In this document: positions 1-9,800 of the stretch, piece by piece
Numbering within the stretch: position 1 is the first letter of the stretch
How the letters are laid out: each line of letters starts with the position of its first letter
Assembly (NCBI RefSeq): GCF_003202755.1
Contig: NZ_QGLK01000001.1
Span: 248,001 to 312,000, forward strand
DNA: 64,000 bases
DNA from: Bifidobacterium asteroides
GTDB lineage: Bacteria > Actinomycetota > Actinomycetes > Actinomycetales > Bifidobacteriaceae
Direction: 5' to 3'
Position numbers and translations under genes: made by a program
The notes under the pieces: generated by a model
What the model saw: the letters and a program-made list of their open reading frames with translations, nothing else
Database searches by the model: none
Told to the model about the DNA's origin: nothing

Positions 1-135
1 ACAGCACGCCATCTTAGGGAGGCGGCAATTTTTTCGTAAGTCGGCATGTCTACTCGCTTCGCCGAAGGCGTGCCGCGTCGAGATGGAAAAGGTTATGCTC
101 GGGAATGGTCGTCAGAGATCATAAGGAGGGTGCGT

Positions 136-3100
136 GTGGATTGGCATGCAGCGGTCTACGGGTCAAGAGCCGTTGATTCAGGAGGACATGGCTTCTATGA
201 TCCGGGCGACGAGGAGGAGGGGCGGACCTTCGGTGATCCGGACGCCATCTCTGACGCTGCTCTGCGTAGATTGGGCGGCAAGTCCTACTTTCGTGCCCAT
301 CAACTGCTGGATGACCGCCGCTTTACAGACCTGCGTCTGCGACACCTGGGGGCTTTGACTGTTCTCAAAGGACGTGTGCCCGCCACCTATCAGCCGGATG
401 GTGACTGCATGGTTCAGGCTCGGCTGGATGAGCAGGCTCATCGGGTCATTGACTCCTCCTGCACCTGCCGAGCCTTTGGGCGCCAGGGTCCCGCATGCAA
501 GCATGTAGTCGCGCTGATCATGGCCTATAACGAGTCCAGCCAGGCGTTTACAGGATCGGATGACTGGACCGGCGACGAGGGTCGACCCCGGTCCGCCCGG
601 TCGACCTCGGGACCCTTGGCAGCCTACATGCGCCGGCAGGAGGGTCGGCGGCGCCAGGCCTTTCGTGACCGCCAGCTGAGCTTGCTCAAGCAGGAGAACG
701 GACCAGTTGGAGGCCGTCACCTGCCCATCGGTTCGGTGGGACTGATCCCCGACTTGACCAGCGAGCGCGGAGGCTGGCTGGTCCGTCTGCATATCACCCT
801 GTCCTCCCACGGGGTTGCCTACCTGGTCAAGGACCTGCCGGCCTTGCTGCGCGCCGTGGACCAGGGCGAATTCATGTCTTATGGACGCCGTCTGGCCTTC
901 ATCCATTCTCGTGACACCTTTGATGATCGAGCCCAGGCTCTGCTGACCATTCTGGAAAGGGCCGGTGCCATCCGTCGCAGCCTGGTCGAACAGGAGGGGG
1001 GCGTGCGTCGCCGTCTTACACGTGCAGGACTGGCGGGAATCCGGCTTAGCGACGACGAGGTGACGCAGATCCTCGACCTGTTTGTGGACTCCGGGCTCAC
1101 CCTGGACTACACACCTCCCGAGGATTCCTTCCTGCAGACCATGCCTGCCCCGGTAGTTAACGGAGACCCGGACCCTGGCATCGCAGTCACCAAGGAGGCG
1201 GAAGGTTATCGGATCACCCATGCCTTGGCTGTGGAGCGCTTCATCGTAGGCCAGGCCCATTCCTTCGTTATCGTACGCCCCTCTCAGCCCGGCTTAGGGC
1301 TGGAATTAGGACCAGTCATCCACCGTTGCAGCGCGCGTTTCATGCGTCATCGGGATCTGTTGGAGACCCTCTGCCGCCCTGGCGAGGATCGGGATCTGCA
1401 TCTGGATGCCGACGACCTGGATCTGTTCGCACGTACCGTCCTGCCCGACCTGAATCAGGGTGCCCAGGAAGGACCCGGGCTCTCCGCAACACTGCCTGAA
1501 GAGCTGGATGCCCGCCGACGGCCGCCCTGCAGGATCGAGCTTTACCTGGACAGGGATCAGCAGGGGGTCAGCTGTGATCTCAAGGCTCGCTATGGAGATC
1601 GTCTTGTGTCCGTCGGCGCTGATCCCGGCTCCGAGAATGAACCTGGCAGGGATCGGGAAAGCGAGTCTCTGGCCCGGCAGACGGTTCGCCGCTATTTCCC
1701 CCTGATGGAGGAGGGATTGGCCCGCATCCCCGAAGAAAACGAGGATGCTATCCACACCCTGCTGACCCGGGGTCTGCCGGTACTTAAGGGTTTGGGACGG
1801 GTCTTTTCCACCCCGGCCTTCGACGGACTGAGCGTCATCTCCCATCCGCAGATTCGTGTGGGTGTGCGGGTGCGCTCCGGATTGGTCGAGATTTCGCCCA
1901 TCGCCGATGAGGTACGGCCCGAGGAGGCCGCTGCCATTCTGGCCGATCATCGCCGTCGTCGGCGCTTCCATCGCCTGCGCAACGGGGCCTTCGTCGAGTT
2001 GGCTGATCTGAATACCGAGGCTGTGGACACCCTGGCCGAAGATCTGGGTATCGACCCGGCTGATCTGGCCAAGGGGCCGGTCCGTGTGCCTGAATTTCAG
2101 CTCGGCTACCTGGATGCGTTGGTGCCCGAGCAGGACCGTGATTCCAGCTTCAGCGACTATATGAAGGAGCGCAAGCCTGACCCTCAGGGGTTCAGGGTCC
2201 CCGATGGGCTGCGCGGGCAACTCAGACCCTATCAGGTAGAAGGGCTGCGTTGGCTGTGCACCTTGAGTGACCGCGGATTCGGCGGCATCCTGGCCGATGA
2301 GATGGGCCTGGGCAAGACCATACAGATGTTGACCTACCTGCTCTCCCGTAAGGATCAGGCCAGGGATCGGGGACCTTCGCTGATCGTCTGTCCGGCATCC
2401 TTGGTCTACAACTGGGAGGCCGAGTGCCGTCGTTTTACGCCGGATTTGCGGGTGGCGGTCCTGGCCGAGGGGCGCAGCCAGCGTCAGGCACTGCTGGATC
2501 AGGCCAGGTCCTACGACCTGCTGATTACTTCATATGACCTGCTCAGGCGGGACCTGGACCGGTATCGGAGCCTGCCCTGGTATGCCTTGGTCTTGGATGA
2601 GGCCCAGTACATCAAGAACCATGCCACTAAGGCCGCTCGGGCCGTACGTGCTTTGGACAGTCTGCACCGGTTCGCTCTGACCGGTACACCCATCGAAAAT
2701 CGTCTGTCTGAGCTTTGGAGCATCTTCGACTTCCTGATGCCCGGGATGCTGGGGCCCTACTCCCGATTCCGGGACCGCTTCGAAATGCCCATACTCAGCG
2801 GCGATCAGGATGCCCAGTCTCGGCTCCAGGCCCTGGTGGGACCCTTCATTCTGCGCCGGCTCAAGTCACAGGTGCTGACGGATCTGCCCGAGAAGATCGA
2901 AAACGTGATCAGCGTGCCCCTGCAGGGTCGTCAGCGCAAGCTCTATGCGGCCCTGGAGCAGGAGCTGAGGGCTACCCTCAACAAGGAAAGGGATCAGGAG
3001 TACGAGGTCGGTAAAATCCAGGTCCTGGCCCAGCTGACCAGGCTGCGGGAGGTCTGTTGCGATCCGCGTCTGGTCTACCAGGATCAAGGCCGGGACCGGC

Positions 3101-3630
3101 GCGGTGAATCGGCCAAACTGGATGCCATCGAGGATCTGGTGGTCTCCTGTCAGGATGCCGGGCGCAAGATGCTGATCTTCTCCCAGTTCACCTCCTACCT
3201 GGACCTAATAGCTCAACGGCTCCGTCGGCTGGACGTGTCCTACGATCTGATCACCGGCGCTACATCCAAGAAGCGGCGACTGGAGCTGGTGGAACAGTTC
3301 AATAGAGATGCCACGCCGGTCTTTCTGATCTCCCTGAAGGCCGGCAATACCGGGCTCAACCTGACCGGAGCCTGTGTGGTGGTCCATGCGGATCCTTGGT
3401 GGAACGCCGCAGCCCAGGAGCAGGCCAACGACCGCGCCCACCGGATCGGCCAGACCCAGGATGTCAACGTTTACCAGATCGTAGCCAAGGACACCATCGA
3501 GGAACGCATCCTCAACCTGCAGCACAGCAAGAGCGACCTGGCATCGCGCTTTGTTGATTCGGCCGCCTCCACCGGTGCTGCCAGCGTGGCCAGACTAAGC
3601 AGAAAAGACCTCCTGGCCCTGCTGGGCTGA
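136..3630 (+). CDS. SNF2-family DNA-dependent ATPase/helicase with N-terminal SWIM zinc finger
   Basis: The protein is a superfamily-2 Swi2/Snf2 ATPase that probably remodels protein-DNA or transcription complexes. A SWIM zinc finger (CTC, then CKH) lies near residues 107-122. The helicase core starts near residue 695, with Walker A DEMGLGKT at about 720, the DEAQ Walker B box at about 820, LTGTPIEN at about 850 and motif VI RAHRIGQT close to residue 1105. Between the finger and the helicase is a long stretch typical of bacterial SWIM-SNF2 proteins. I start at GTG 136 because AAGGAGG ends 6 bases upstream. An in-frame ATG at 46 adds 30 residues but has only a distant AGGGAGG. The family is certain; the start is less so. 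Confidence 0.93.
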   Translation: MDWHAAVYGSRAVDSGGHGFYDPGDEEEGRTFGDPDAISDAALRRLGGKSYFRAHQLLDDRRFTDLRLRHLGALTVLKGRVPATYQPDGDCMVQARLDEQAHRVIDSSCTCRAFGRQGPACKHVVALIMAYNESSQAFTGSDDWTGDEGRPRSARSTSGPLAAYMRRQEGRRRQAFRDRQLSLLKQENGPVGGRHLPIGSVGLIPDLTSERGGWLVRLHITLSSHGVAYLVKDLPALLRAVDQGEFMSYGRRLAFIHSRDTFDDRAQALLTILERAGAIRRSLVEQEGGVRRRLTRAGLAGIRLSDDEVTQILDLFVDSGLTLDYTPPEDSFLQTMPAPVVNGDPDPGIAVTKEAEGYRITHALAVERFIVGQAHSFVIVRPSQPGLGLELGPVIHRCSARFMRHRDLLETLCRPGEDRDLHLDADDLDLFARTVLPDLNQGAQEGPGLSATLPEELDARRRPPCRIELYLDRDQQGVSCDLKARYGDRLVSVGADPGSENEPGRDRESESLARQTVRRYFPLMEEGLARIPEENEDAIHTLLTRGLPVLKGLGRVFSTPAFDGLSVISHPQIRVGVRVRSGLVEISPIADEVRPEEAAAILADHRRRRRFHRLRNGAFVELADLNTEAVDTLAEDLGIDPADLAKGPVRVPEFQLGYLDALVPEQDRDSSFSDYMKERKPDPQGFRVPDGLRGQLRPYQVEGLRWLCTLSDRGFGGILADEMGLGKTIQMLTYLLSRKDQARDRGPSLIVCPASLVYNWEAECRRFTPDLRVAVLAEGRSQRQALLDQARSYDLLITSYDLLRRDLDRYRSLPWYALVLDEAQYIKNHATKAARAVRALDSLHRFALTGTPIENRLSELWSIFDFLMPGMLGPYSRFRDRFEMPILSGDQDAQSRLQALVGPFILRRLKSQVLTDLPEKIENVISVPLQGRQRKLYAALEQELRATLNKERDQEYEVGKIQVLAQLTRLREVCCDPRLVYQDQGRDRRGESAKLDAIEDLVVSCQDAGRKMLIFSQFTSYLDLIAQRLRRLDVSYDLITGATSKKRRLELVEQFNRDATPVFLISLKAGNTGLNLTGACVVVHADPWWNAAAQEQANDRAHRIGQTQDVNVYQIVAKDTIEERILNLQHSKSDLASRFVDSAASTGAASVARLSRKDLLALLG

Positions 3631-3882
3631 TCCCGTATGACGCGAATCTATTCGAACCTAATAGTCAGTGGTCTCGAATGCGGTGGCATCATCGATGGCG
3701 AGGTCTTTGGGCCACGGTTCCGGTTATTCTTGATGCGGTAGTCAAATCGAAAGACTATATGCATGAGCAGATTGACGGTTGTTCCACTGCGGGCTTGTCG
3801 GTTTGACAGCGTTCGATTATTCGGGTTATGGGAGCCTGGCCATTTTCAGCTCCTTTGATTACAGGAAGCTGGAGGAGAGAGC

Positions 3883-4653
3883 ATGATCAGCGGCATGCAA
3901 ATGTTCTGCTCAGAGTTCCTGGGCACGGCCCTTATGATGGCCATTGCTTTCATGGTCGCAGCCAGCAGATCGCTCCCCAAGACAGGGGCTTATCGAGCCG
4001 ACTGGATCAACGCTTCACTGGGTTGGGGCCTTGCTGTCTATGTGGGCGTATATGTGGGGTGGAGAACGGGCGGCCATCTCAATCCGGCCGTGACCCTGGC
4101 CAGGGTGGTCGGTCACTGGATCGATCCGCAGGCGACCTTGAACGGTCTGGCCATGGGCAAGGGCGGCATTCCGGTCACCTTAGCGAATGTGGTAATCTTC
4201 ATTTCCGCCCAGTTCCTTGGGGCTTTCTTTGGCACCTGTCTGGGCTACTTGGGCACTCGCAAGCATTTCGAACTTCCGACCGACACAGATACCAAACTTA
4301 TGGTTTTCTGCACCAAGCCGGCCATACGTTCGAATTTCTGGAATTTGACATCGGAGGCCATCGGCACGGGCATCCTGGTTACCTGGGTTTTTCTCAATGG
4401 AGGGACTCCTACCCAGGTCGGGCCCCTGGGCGTGGCTCTGGTCATCACGGTTCTGGTCATGGCCCTGGGTGGGGTTTCTGGTGCGGCTATGAATCCTGCA
4501 CGTGACTTTTCCGCTCGATTGGCATACTGCCTTCTGCCCATGTCTGGCAGGAAGAACGCGGACTGGAGCTACGCATGGATACCCTTTGTCGGGCCGATCG
4601 TCGGAGCTTGCATCGGCGTTCTAGCCCCTGCCTGGATGGGGCTTTTGCCTTGA
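3883..4653 (+). CDS. MIP-family aquaglyceroporin (GlpF-like)
   Basis: This is a six-helix membrane channel for water and glycerol-like solutes. Both signature half-helices are present: HLNPAV (Asn near residue 67) and MNPARD (Asn near residue 204). The Asp after the second NPAR is the residue that favours glycerol facilitators over strict water channels. Its 256 residues are normal for the family. GGAGGAGAG ends two bases before the ATG. No glycerol kinase lies beside it, so its substrate is inferred only. The last 7 bases overlap the start of a 265-bp repeated segment. Confidence 0.9.
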   Translation: MISGMQMFCSEFLGTALMMAIAFMVAASRSLPKTGAYRADWINASLGWGLAVYVGVYVGWRTGGHLNPAVTLARVVGHWIDPQATLNGLAMGKGGIPVTLANVVIFISAQFLGAFFGTCLGYLGTRKHFELPTDTDTKLMVFCTKPAIRSNFWNLTSEAIGTGILVTWVFLNGGTPTQVGPLGVALVITVLVMALGGVSGAAMNPARDFSARLAYCLLPMSGRKNADWSYAWIPFVGPIVGACIGVLAPAWMGLLP

Positions 4654-4911
4654 TCGTCGGCATGGAAAAGCCCCTGGCTCTGTCAGGGGGTTATTACGAC
4701 AGGGCCGGGGGTCGAGTTAGTTGGGTAGCTCGAGCTCAGTAGCTGGCTGAGGTGGGCTCCTGGAAGCGGACTGTCAGTCCGCGGCCGTGGTGGAGGAACA
4801 TCTCTGCACCGTGGCGGTCGACGTCGCGATGGGTGAAGAGCATGCGGATGGCGAATGCCGTCTGGGCATCATCGGGCAGGTCCAGGAAAGCCTTATGGGC
4901 ATCCCAGCCAT
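4647..4911. repeat. 265-bp direct repeat, copy 1
   Basis: This segment matches 6096-6360 base for base, at a constant offset of 1449, except at two positions (4659 G/A and 4883 C/T). It begins exactly at the aquaporin stop region and contains a small hairpin (4671-4689) and the last 58 codons of the unknown gene found intact at 6185-6601. Identity ends abruptly at both edges. The near-perfect match indicates a recent duplication. Confidence 0.95.
4736..4911 (-). pseudogene. C-terminal fragment of the 138-residue unknown protein
   Basis: This piece is the 3' end of the minus-strand gene at 6185-6601, carried in copy 1 of the direct repeat. It retains the same stop codon and reading frame for about 58 codons, then the match stops at 4911 with no start codon or promoter attached. 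It is therefore a gene remnant rather than a working gene. Confidence 0.85.
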
Positions 4912-5320
4912 GAGTATTTTGTAGTTAGTTTTCCTCTTCGGGCTCCTCTGGTTAGTCATGTGCAGCTACAGCCCCCCAGGTGCGGACTCTTTAAAAACAT
5001 GCCAACGTGATGATAAAGACCTCTATAGCAGTGAGTCCTTTGTGAGGATACTGTCTTATGTAAAAGGCTTGTCTGAACACGTTTCTGGCTCAGCAGAATA
5101 TTCTGTCTCTCTTTCGCAATAATTTGAAGTGCCCTGATGCTAACGCGATCGGTAAAGAGTTCGGTGAACTGAGTACGATTTGTATGTAGGTTGTGGGCAG
5201 GGCGATCCTGGACATCATGCTAGTCAACTGACTATGTTCCTGAAGGGGGAACATCAATGGTGATTAGTTCATGAATTGGCCGGTTCTTAGCATGTGCCTC
5301 ATGAACAGGGGAAGGCTGAT
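4912..5320. other. Intergenic region upstream of the YheO-type regulator
   Basis: This is roughly 400 bases of lower-GC sequence with no convincing coding region. It holds two adjacent inverted repeats (5221-5234 and 5235-5253) just upstream of the regulator. It is the left part of the 1.2 kb block that lies between the two 265-bp repeats. Confidence 0.6.
5221..5253. promoter_or_regulatory. Two adjacent operator-like dyads
   Basis: TAGTCA-AC-TGACTA (5221-5234) is a perfect dyad with a 2-base centre. TGTTCC-N7-GGAACA (5235-5253) is a second perfect 6-base dyad directly abutting it. They lie about 70-100 bases upstream of the regulator start at 5321. Autoregulation is an inference from position only. 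Confidence 0.45.
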
Positions 5321-6088
5321 ATGGGTAGTCGTATTGGTGGGGATGACCGGGGGGAGCGTCTTGGAACTGGTGACCAGTGGGGTAAAGATGAGCGATTTGT
5401 AGAATCTTTCAAGCCATTGGTTGAGTTTTTAGGAAGTGTCTGTGGACCGATGACTGAAGTTGCTCTTCATAATACAGTCGCACCTGGCAATCCTATCATC
5501 GCTATAGCCAATGGGGACGTCAGTGGTCGTCGGGTCGGGGTAGCGGCTACTGATTCCATGCCGGAAATTCTGCATCAGGGTTTGAAGGAGAGGCGCGATT
5601 ATGTTGTTGGGTATGCAACGCATTCGACCAAAAACGACCGGGACCTGATTTCATCAGCGTATTTTATACGGAGGGAAGGCAGGATTATTGGGATGTTGTG
5701 CATTAATACCGACCAGTCGGCCCTAGAGGATTTTCGTGCTGCGACTCAGGCCCTGCAGGGGTACTTCCCTCTTACGCAGCCTGCGGCTTCTCTAGGGCAG
5801 GCATATTCCTACTCTCAAGGCAATAGTAGCGACGGGGATGGCCAGCCAGACCGGGAGAATTTGTCTGCCTCAGTCGAGAGTATGGGAAAGCAGGTCATTT
5901 GGGCTATGGTAGCCAAGACTGGGCGGCAGCCAGATCGTTTCAATGCTTCTGAGCGTTTCGGCATTATCCGTGAGCTTGATAAGAGCGGTTATTTTCAGCT
6001 TAAAGGAGCGATTTCTGCGATTGCCGGGCAGCTCGGATTGGCTGATTCCTCTATTTATCGGTATTTGCATCGAATCCATCGTACTTGA
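5321..6088 (+). CDS. YheO/DauR-type transcriptional regulator (PAS-like domain plus HTH)
   Basis: The N-terminal half (roughly residues 20-130) matches the YheO-like PAS domain, including GPMTEVALHN and GNPIIAIANGDVSGR. The C-terminal 65 residues form the HTH_22-type DNA-binding domain, with an AISAIAGQLGLADSSIYRYL helix-turn-helix. Members include DauR, a repressor of D-arginine use, but the ligand here is unknown. ATG 5321 is chosen because GGGGAAGG lies 5 bases upstream; a GTG at 5294 would add 9 residues. The gene lies between the two 265-bp repeats, separated from any obvious target operon, which suggests transfer or local rearrangement. Confidence 0.85.
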   Translation: MGSRIGGDDRGERLGTGDQWGKDERFVESFKPLVEFLGSVCGPMTEVALHNTVAPGNPIIAIANGDVSGRRVGVAATDSMPEILHQGLKERRDYVVGYATHSTKNDRDLISSAYFIRREGRIIGMLCINTDQSALEDFRAATQALQGYFPLTQPAASLGQAYSYSQGNSSDGDGQPDRENLSASVESMGKQVIWAMVAKTGRQPDRFNASERFGIIRELDKSGYFQLKGAISAIAGQLGLADSSIYRYLHRIHRT

Positions 6089-6095
6089 ATATTGC

Positions 6096-6360
6096 GCCTT
6101 GATCGTCAGCATGGAAAAGCCCCTGGCTCTGTCAGGGGGTTATTACGACAGGGCCGGGGGTCGAGTTAGTTGGGTAGCTCGAGCTCAGTAGCTGGCTGAG
6201 GTGGGCTCCTGGAAGCGGACTGTCAGTCCGCGGCCGTGGTGGAGGAACATCTCTGCACCGTGGCGGTCGACGTCGCGATGGGTGAAGAGCATGCGGATGG
6301 CGAATGCCGTCTGGGCATCATCGGGCAGGTCTAGGAAAGCCTTATGGGCATCCCAGCCAT
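6096..6360. repeat. 265-bp direct repeat, copy 2
   Basis: This is the second copy of the segment at 4647-4911, with two mismatches. Here it is in its apparently native setting, containing the 3' end of the intact minus-strand gene (6185-6601) and that gene's terminator hairpin. It starts 8 bases after the stop codon of the YheO-type gene. Confidence 0.95.
6120..6138 (-). terminator. Terminator hairpin of the small unknown gene
   Basis: Read on the minus strand, CCCCTG-N7-CAGGGG is followed by CTTTTCC, 47 bases after the stop codon of the 138-residue gene. The same hairpin is duplicated at 4671-4689, where it follows the aquaporin gene. The T-run is short, so strength is uncertain. Confidence 0.5.
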
Positions 6361-6601
6361 CGGCTGCGACAGCCTTGTTGGGTACGTAGGCATATCCATA
6401 ACCGTCTTCGTCCACGTAGCCCAGGAAAGGCAGGTCCCATGCCTGGTGGTAGCTCAACTGATTCTTGTAATCCTCGACCTTCTTAAGGGCCTCGTCGCTG
6501 ATGCCGTACTTGCGGGCGACCTCGTTGGCCTTGGCCGTCTTCGCTGCGGCATCTTTTCCGAACATGGAAGTATCAACAACAATGACTGTATCGTCTGCCA
6601 T
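6185..6601 (-). CDS. Unrecognised 138-residue soluble protein
   Basis: I do not recognise this protein. It starts MADDTVIVVDTSMFGKD and is acidic and soluble, with no signal peptide or membrane segment. A Lys/Ala-rich helical stretch follows, then an aromatic segment GYVDEDGYGYAYVPN and a His-rich C-terminal end HRDVDRHGAEMFLHHGRG. The start is ATG 6601, with AAAGGT just upstream; longer reading in the same frame lacks a ribosome binding site. Its 3' third is duplicated at 4736-4911. The many His and Asp residues could bind metal, but that is speculation. Confidence 0.75.
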   Translation of the reverse strand: MADDTVIVVDTSMFGKDAAAKTAKANEVARKYGISDEALKKVEDYKNQLSYHQAWDLPFLGYVDEDGYGYAYVPNKAVAADGWDAHKAFLDLPDDAQTAFAIRMLFTHRDVDRHGAEMFLHHGRGLTVRFQEPTSASY

Positions 6602-6837
6602 GACTGACCTTTCTGTGTGACGGCCTGCACGTGTGACAATCGACATCATGACCGTGCAGGGCCATGACCATTTGGGTCGCCGTCCATCGTCGACGGTGAC
6701 CCCTGGATGCAAGATTCCTTCCACTTGCAAGAATACCAAATTTCGTCTGCAGATAGGGGCAGGGAACCGTGAGGTTCGCCATAGGTGGCTGTCAGTAGTG
6801 AGAAACGTGTCCAGCTATGTTTTCATGCAGGGAACCA

Positions 6838-9800
6838 TCAGCCCAGGTCGGTCTCTCGATCCCTGCGATGCCGAAGCAAGCACATCAGTGCCAGGCCGAG
6901 GACGGCAGTGCCGATAGTCAGTGCTGCAGGCATGACAATGTCTGAGCCGGAGTCGGCTAGGGATGAGGAATCCGTCGAGGACTTCGCTTGGTCATCAGAA
7001 GATTGGCTTCCTGGCAATGGTTTTTGGCTATTGCTGGTTTGGCCCAGTTCGCTGGATGCATGATCGGATTCGCTCGACTTGTTTGGTTCTACCGGCGGAT
7101 TCGGCTTGTCATTTCCGCCTGAGTTGTCGGGCTTGTCGGGCTTGTCAGAGTTACCAGGGTTGTCGGGGTTGCCAGAGTTGTCGGGCTTGTCGGGCTTGTC
7201 GGGCTTGCCAGGGTTGCCAGGGTTGCCAGGGTTATCAGCCTGGGCCTTGTAGGTGTTGGTGAAGGTGGGGTTGTTGCCGGTGATAGTGACCTGGAGCTGG
7301 CCTTGGTGGTCGTCGGTGGCGTGGACGGTGATCTTGGGGGTGGACTGGTCGTAGGTGATGCCGGGGAGGCTGCCCTGGACCTCGTTCACGTAGTAGGTGT
7401 AGTCGCCGGGCTGGTCCAGGGTCTGGTTGGGGAATTCGACGGTCCCGTCGGCCTTGTTGGATACTTGGGCCAGCTGCTTGCCGCCCCTGGACAGGCGGAA
7501 GCTGAACTCATCGTCCTCCAGGTTCCGACCGTCCAGGCGCTTGAAGGCGGTGATCTTCACTGTGGCCGAATGGGTCTTGTAGGTGTTGATGAAGACGGCC
7601 TTGCTTATCGCCTGGCCCTTGTCGTCAGCCCACGTTGCAGTAGAGGTTCGGTACAACTGACCTGCATTGGTTTTCAGCGTGATGGTCAGTTTCGCGTTGC
7701 CTTTGTCATAGGTCAGACCAGGTAGGTTGCCGATTGCCTGGCTCACACGGTATTGGTAGGTGCCGTCACTGGGGAAGGCTTCCATCTTGACAGGCACTTG
7801 GAGTTCTTTATGATCGGCTGTTATATTGATATGTTCGGGCAGGGCCGTAGCCGGCGCTCCATTCACGGGCTCGACATTTAGTGTGAAGGAGTCACTGTTG
7901 AGCCAGTCTCGGCCTTGAAGCTGTACTTCGACGTCAGCTTTCACTTCATCGGTGCGCATCAGACCCTTCAGGCCGCAGTTGTTGAAGTCCTGGGATTGGC
8001 TGGCTGTGTCCATTTCCGCAGCCTGCTTGAAATCGTCCAGCTTGATGACGGCTGCTTTCAAGATCCCGTCCTCCGTAAGATCGTGGGCAGAAGAGTTCTC
8101 GCTCTCCGTGGCTCCGGCAGCTTGCGGAGTGGTGGTGTTTAGATGGCTCCAGTCAGTGCCCTCAGCCGGATCAAACCTGAGATGGAATTGTCCGGCAGGT
8201 ATATTGGTCAGGTTGTACCTGCCCTGGGCATTGGTTTCCGTGGTCAGCTCATCATGGGGGGCTACAACCGATCTGACAGGATTATTCTGGTTGTCAAGCA
8301 GGGTCACCTTGACGCTGTTTAGCAAGGGATCGTCGGAGCCGCGGATCCCATCGCCATTGAGGTCGTACCAGGCTATGCCGCTGACGGAACGCTGAGCCAC
8401 TACAACCTGGGTGGACATTTGGTTCTGCGCATTGCCCCAGCGGTTCCGATAAAGATTGCCAGGGGAGCTGTTTCCGGGGTTTATGTGGAAAGTGACGTCG
8501 CAACGGAACTGTCCAGGTTGTCCATCGACCATGAAAGCCCAGGCGGTCACGTCTGGAGACATGCTCACTTTGCCTGTAGCTGGGTCCAATTCAGCCTCGG
8601 GCCAGTCTTGGAATTCACTAGGTGTTATGGAAGCGGTGTCGTTTACCTGCCATTTAGATTCTGTCGTGTAGTATATGTGGACATTTTTCAGATCGACCCC
8701 TGTGAGCTTCACACTCATATCGGCGAGAGTTGGACTACCTTGGAAGTCAGGTTTGCCAGGATTGCCACTCGCATGAGAGTAGGGCATGATGTCGACGGCA
8801 TAGTGATACTTCTTGCCACTATCGGCAGTATTGCTCAGCATGTTGGTGAAACCGATATGGTCGCCAGTCTCGTTGATGGCTTGCTGGGGCAAGGTGGACA
8901 GGCTGGTTGCGTTATTACGCACGGCGCGAATGGTCGATGTGCTGACAGTGTCCATGAACGAGCTGGGTTTGGACATGTTATGCTTTGATTGAACTTCGGC
9001 ATGGGTCTTCAGATTCTCGTAGGGGCTGGCGACGTCTTTGCTTGGGTCGGTCTGGTCTCCGATGGAGGCTGAGAAGTAGATGACGTGGTTGCTACCATCT
9101 ACAGGTATGTCGGGCAGTGTCCAGCTTAGCTTGGTCTCACCGGGGGTTTCGGTGGTGCTCACCGATGGTTCGCAGACTGTTCCGCCCTCAATATGTCCCA
9201 TTTCAGGTGTGCCCTCGGTATAGGTGCCTCCCAGTCTGGCGCTGCCGGGGATGTAGTGAAGTTTGGCAGGCAGCACATCAGTGACGTAAAGATCGGTTTT
9301 AGCAGGCTTGTCGGCCTGGGAGGCCGAAGTGCCAGTGTTGATGGTCAGCCGCCAGTCGACATATCGCTGATCACGGTCTATGTCGAAGGATCCTTTGGGG
9401 TCGGAATTCGTGCCCATCTGTGCCACAGTATTGGAGATGGTGCTGGCTTCGCCGGCTACATAGAGGCTGTCACCGTGTTCGTTGCCACCGGTGTCACCGC
9501 CTAGATAACCTTTGGTTTGATCATAGCGAGCCTTTGTATAGCCTCCAGTGGATGTTGCGAAAACGGGACTGCGATTTTGGGACATCTCGTATGGATTCTG
9601 CTTCTCTGCCCAATCTTCCCAGTCCTGGTCGCTGGAGTTTACGGGGTCTAAACCGGCTAGGTCTGCCAGTTGGCTACGTGTGAAAGCACGTGAAACTGAT
9701 GTCAGTTGGGCCACCGAGCCTTCTTTGGCATCGGCGCGCACGTTGATCACAAATCCGCCGAAGCCGTACCGAGGGTTCTTGTTGCTGTTGTTCTCGTCGT

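Noticed and set aside
178-1260. Long minus-strand open frame within the helicase gene
   Set aside because: It has no recognisable domain, is antisense to a conserved gene and reflects high-GC frame bias.
1306-2220. 304-residue minus-strand frame
   Set aside because: It is a shadow of the helicase gene with no ribosome binding site or family pattern.
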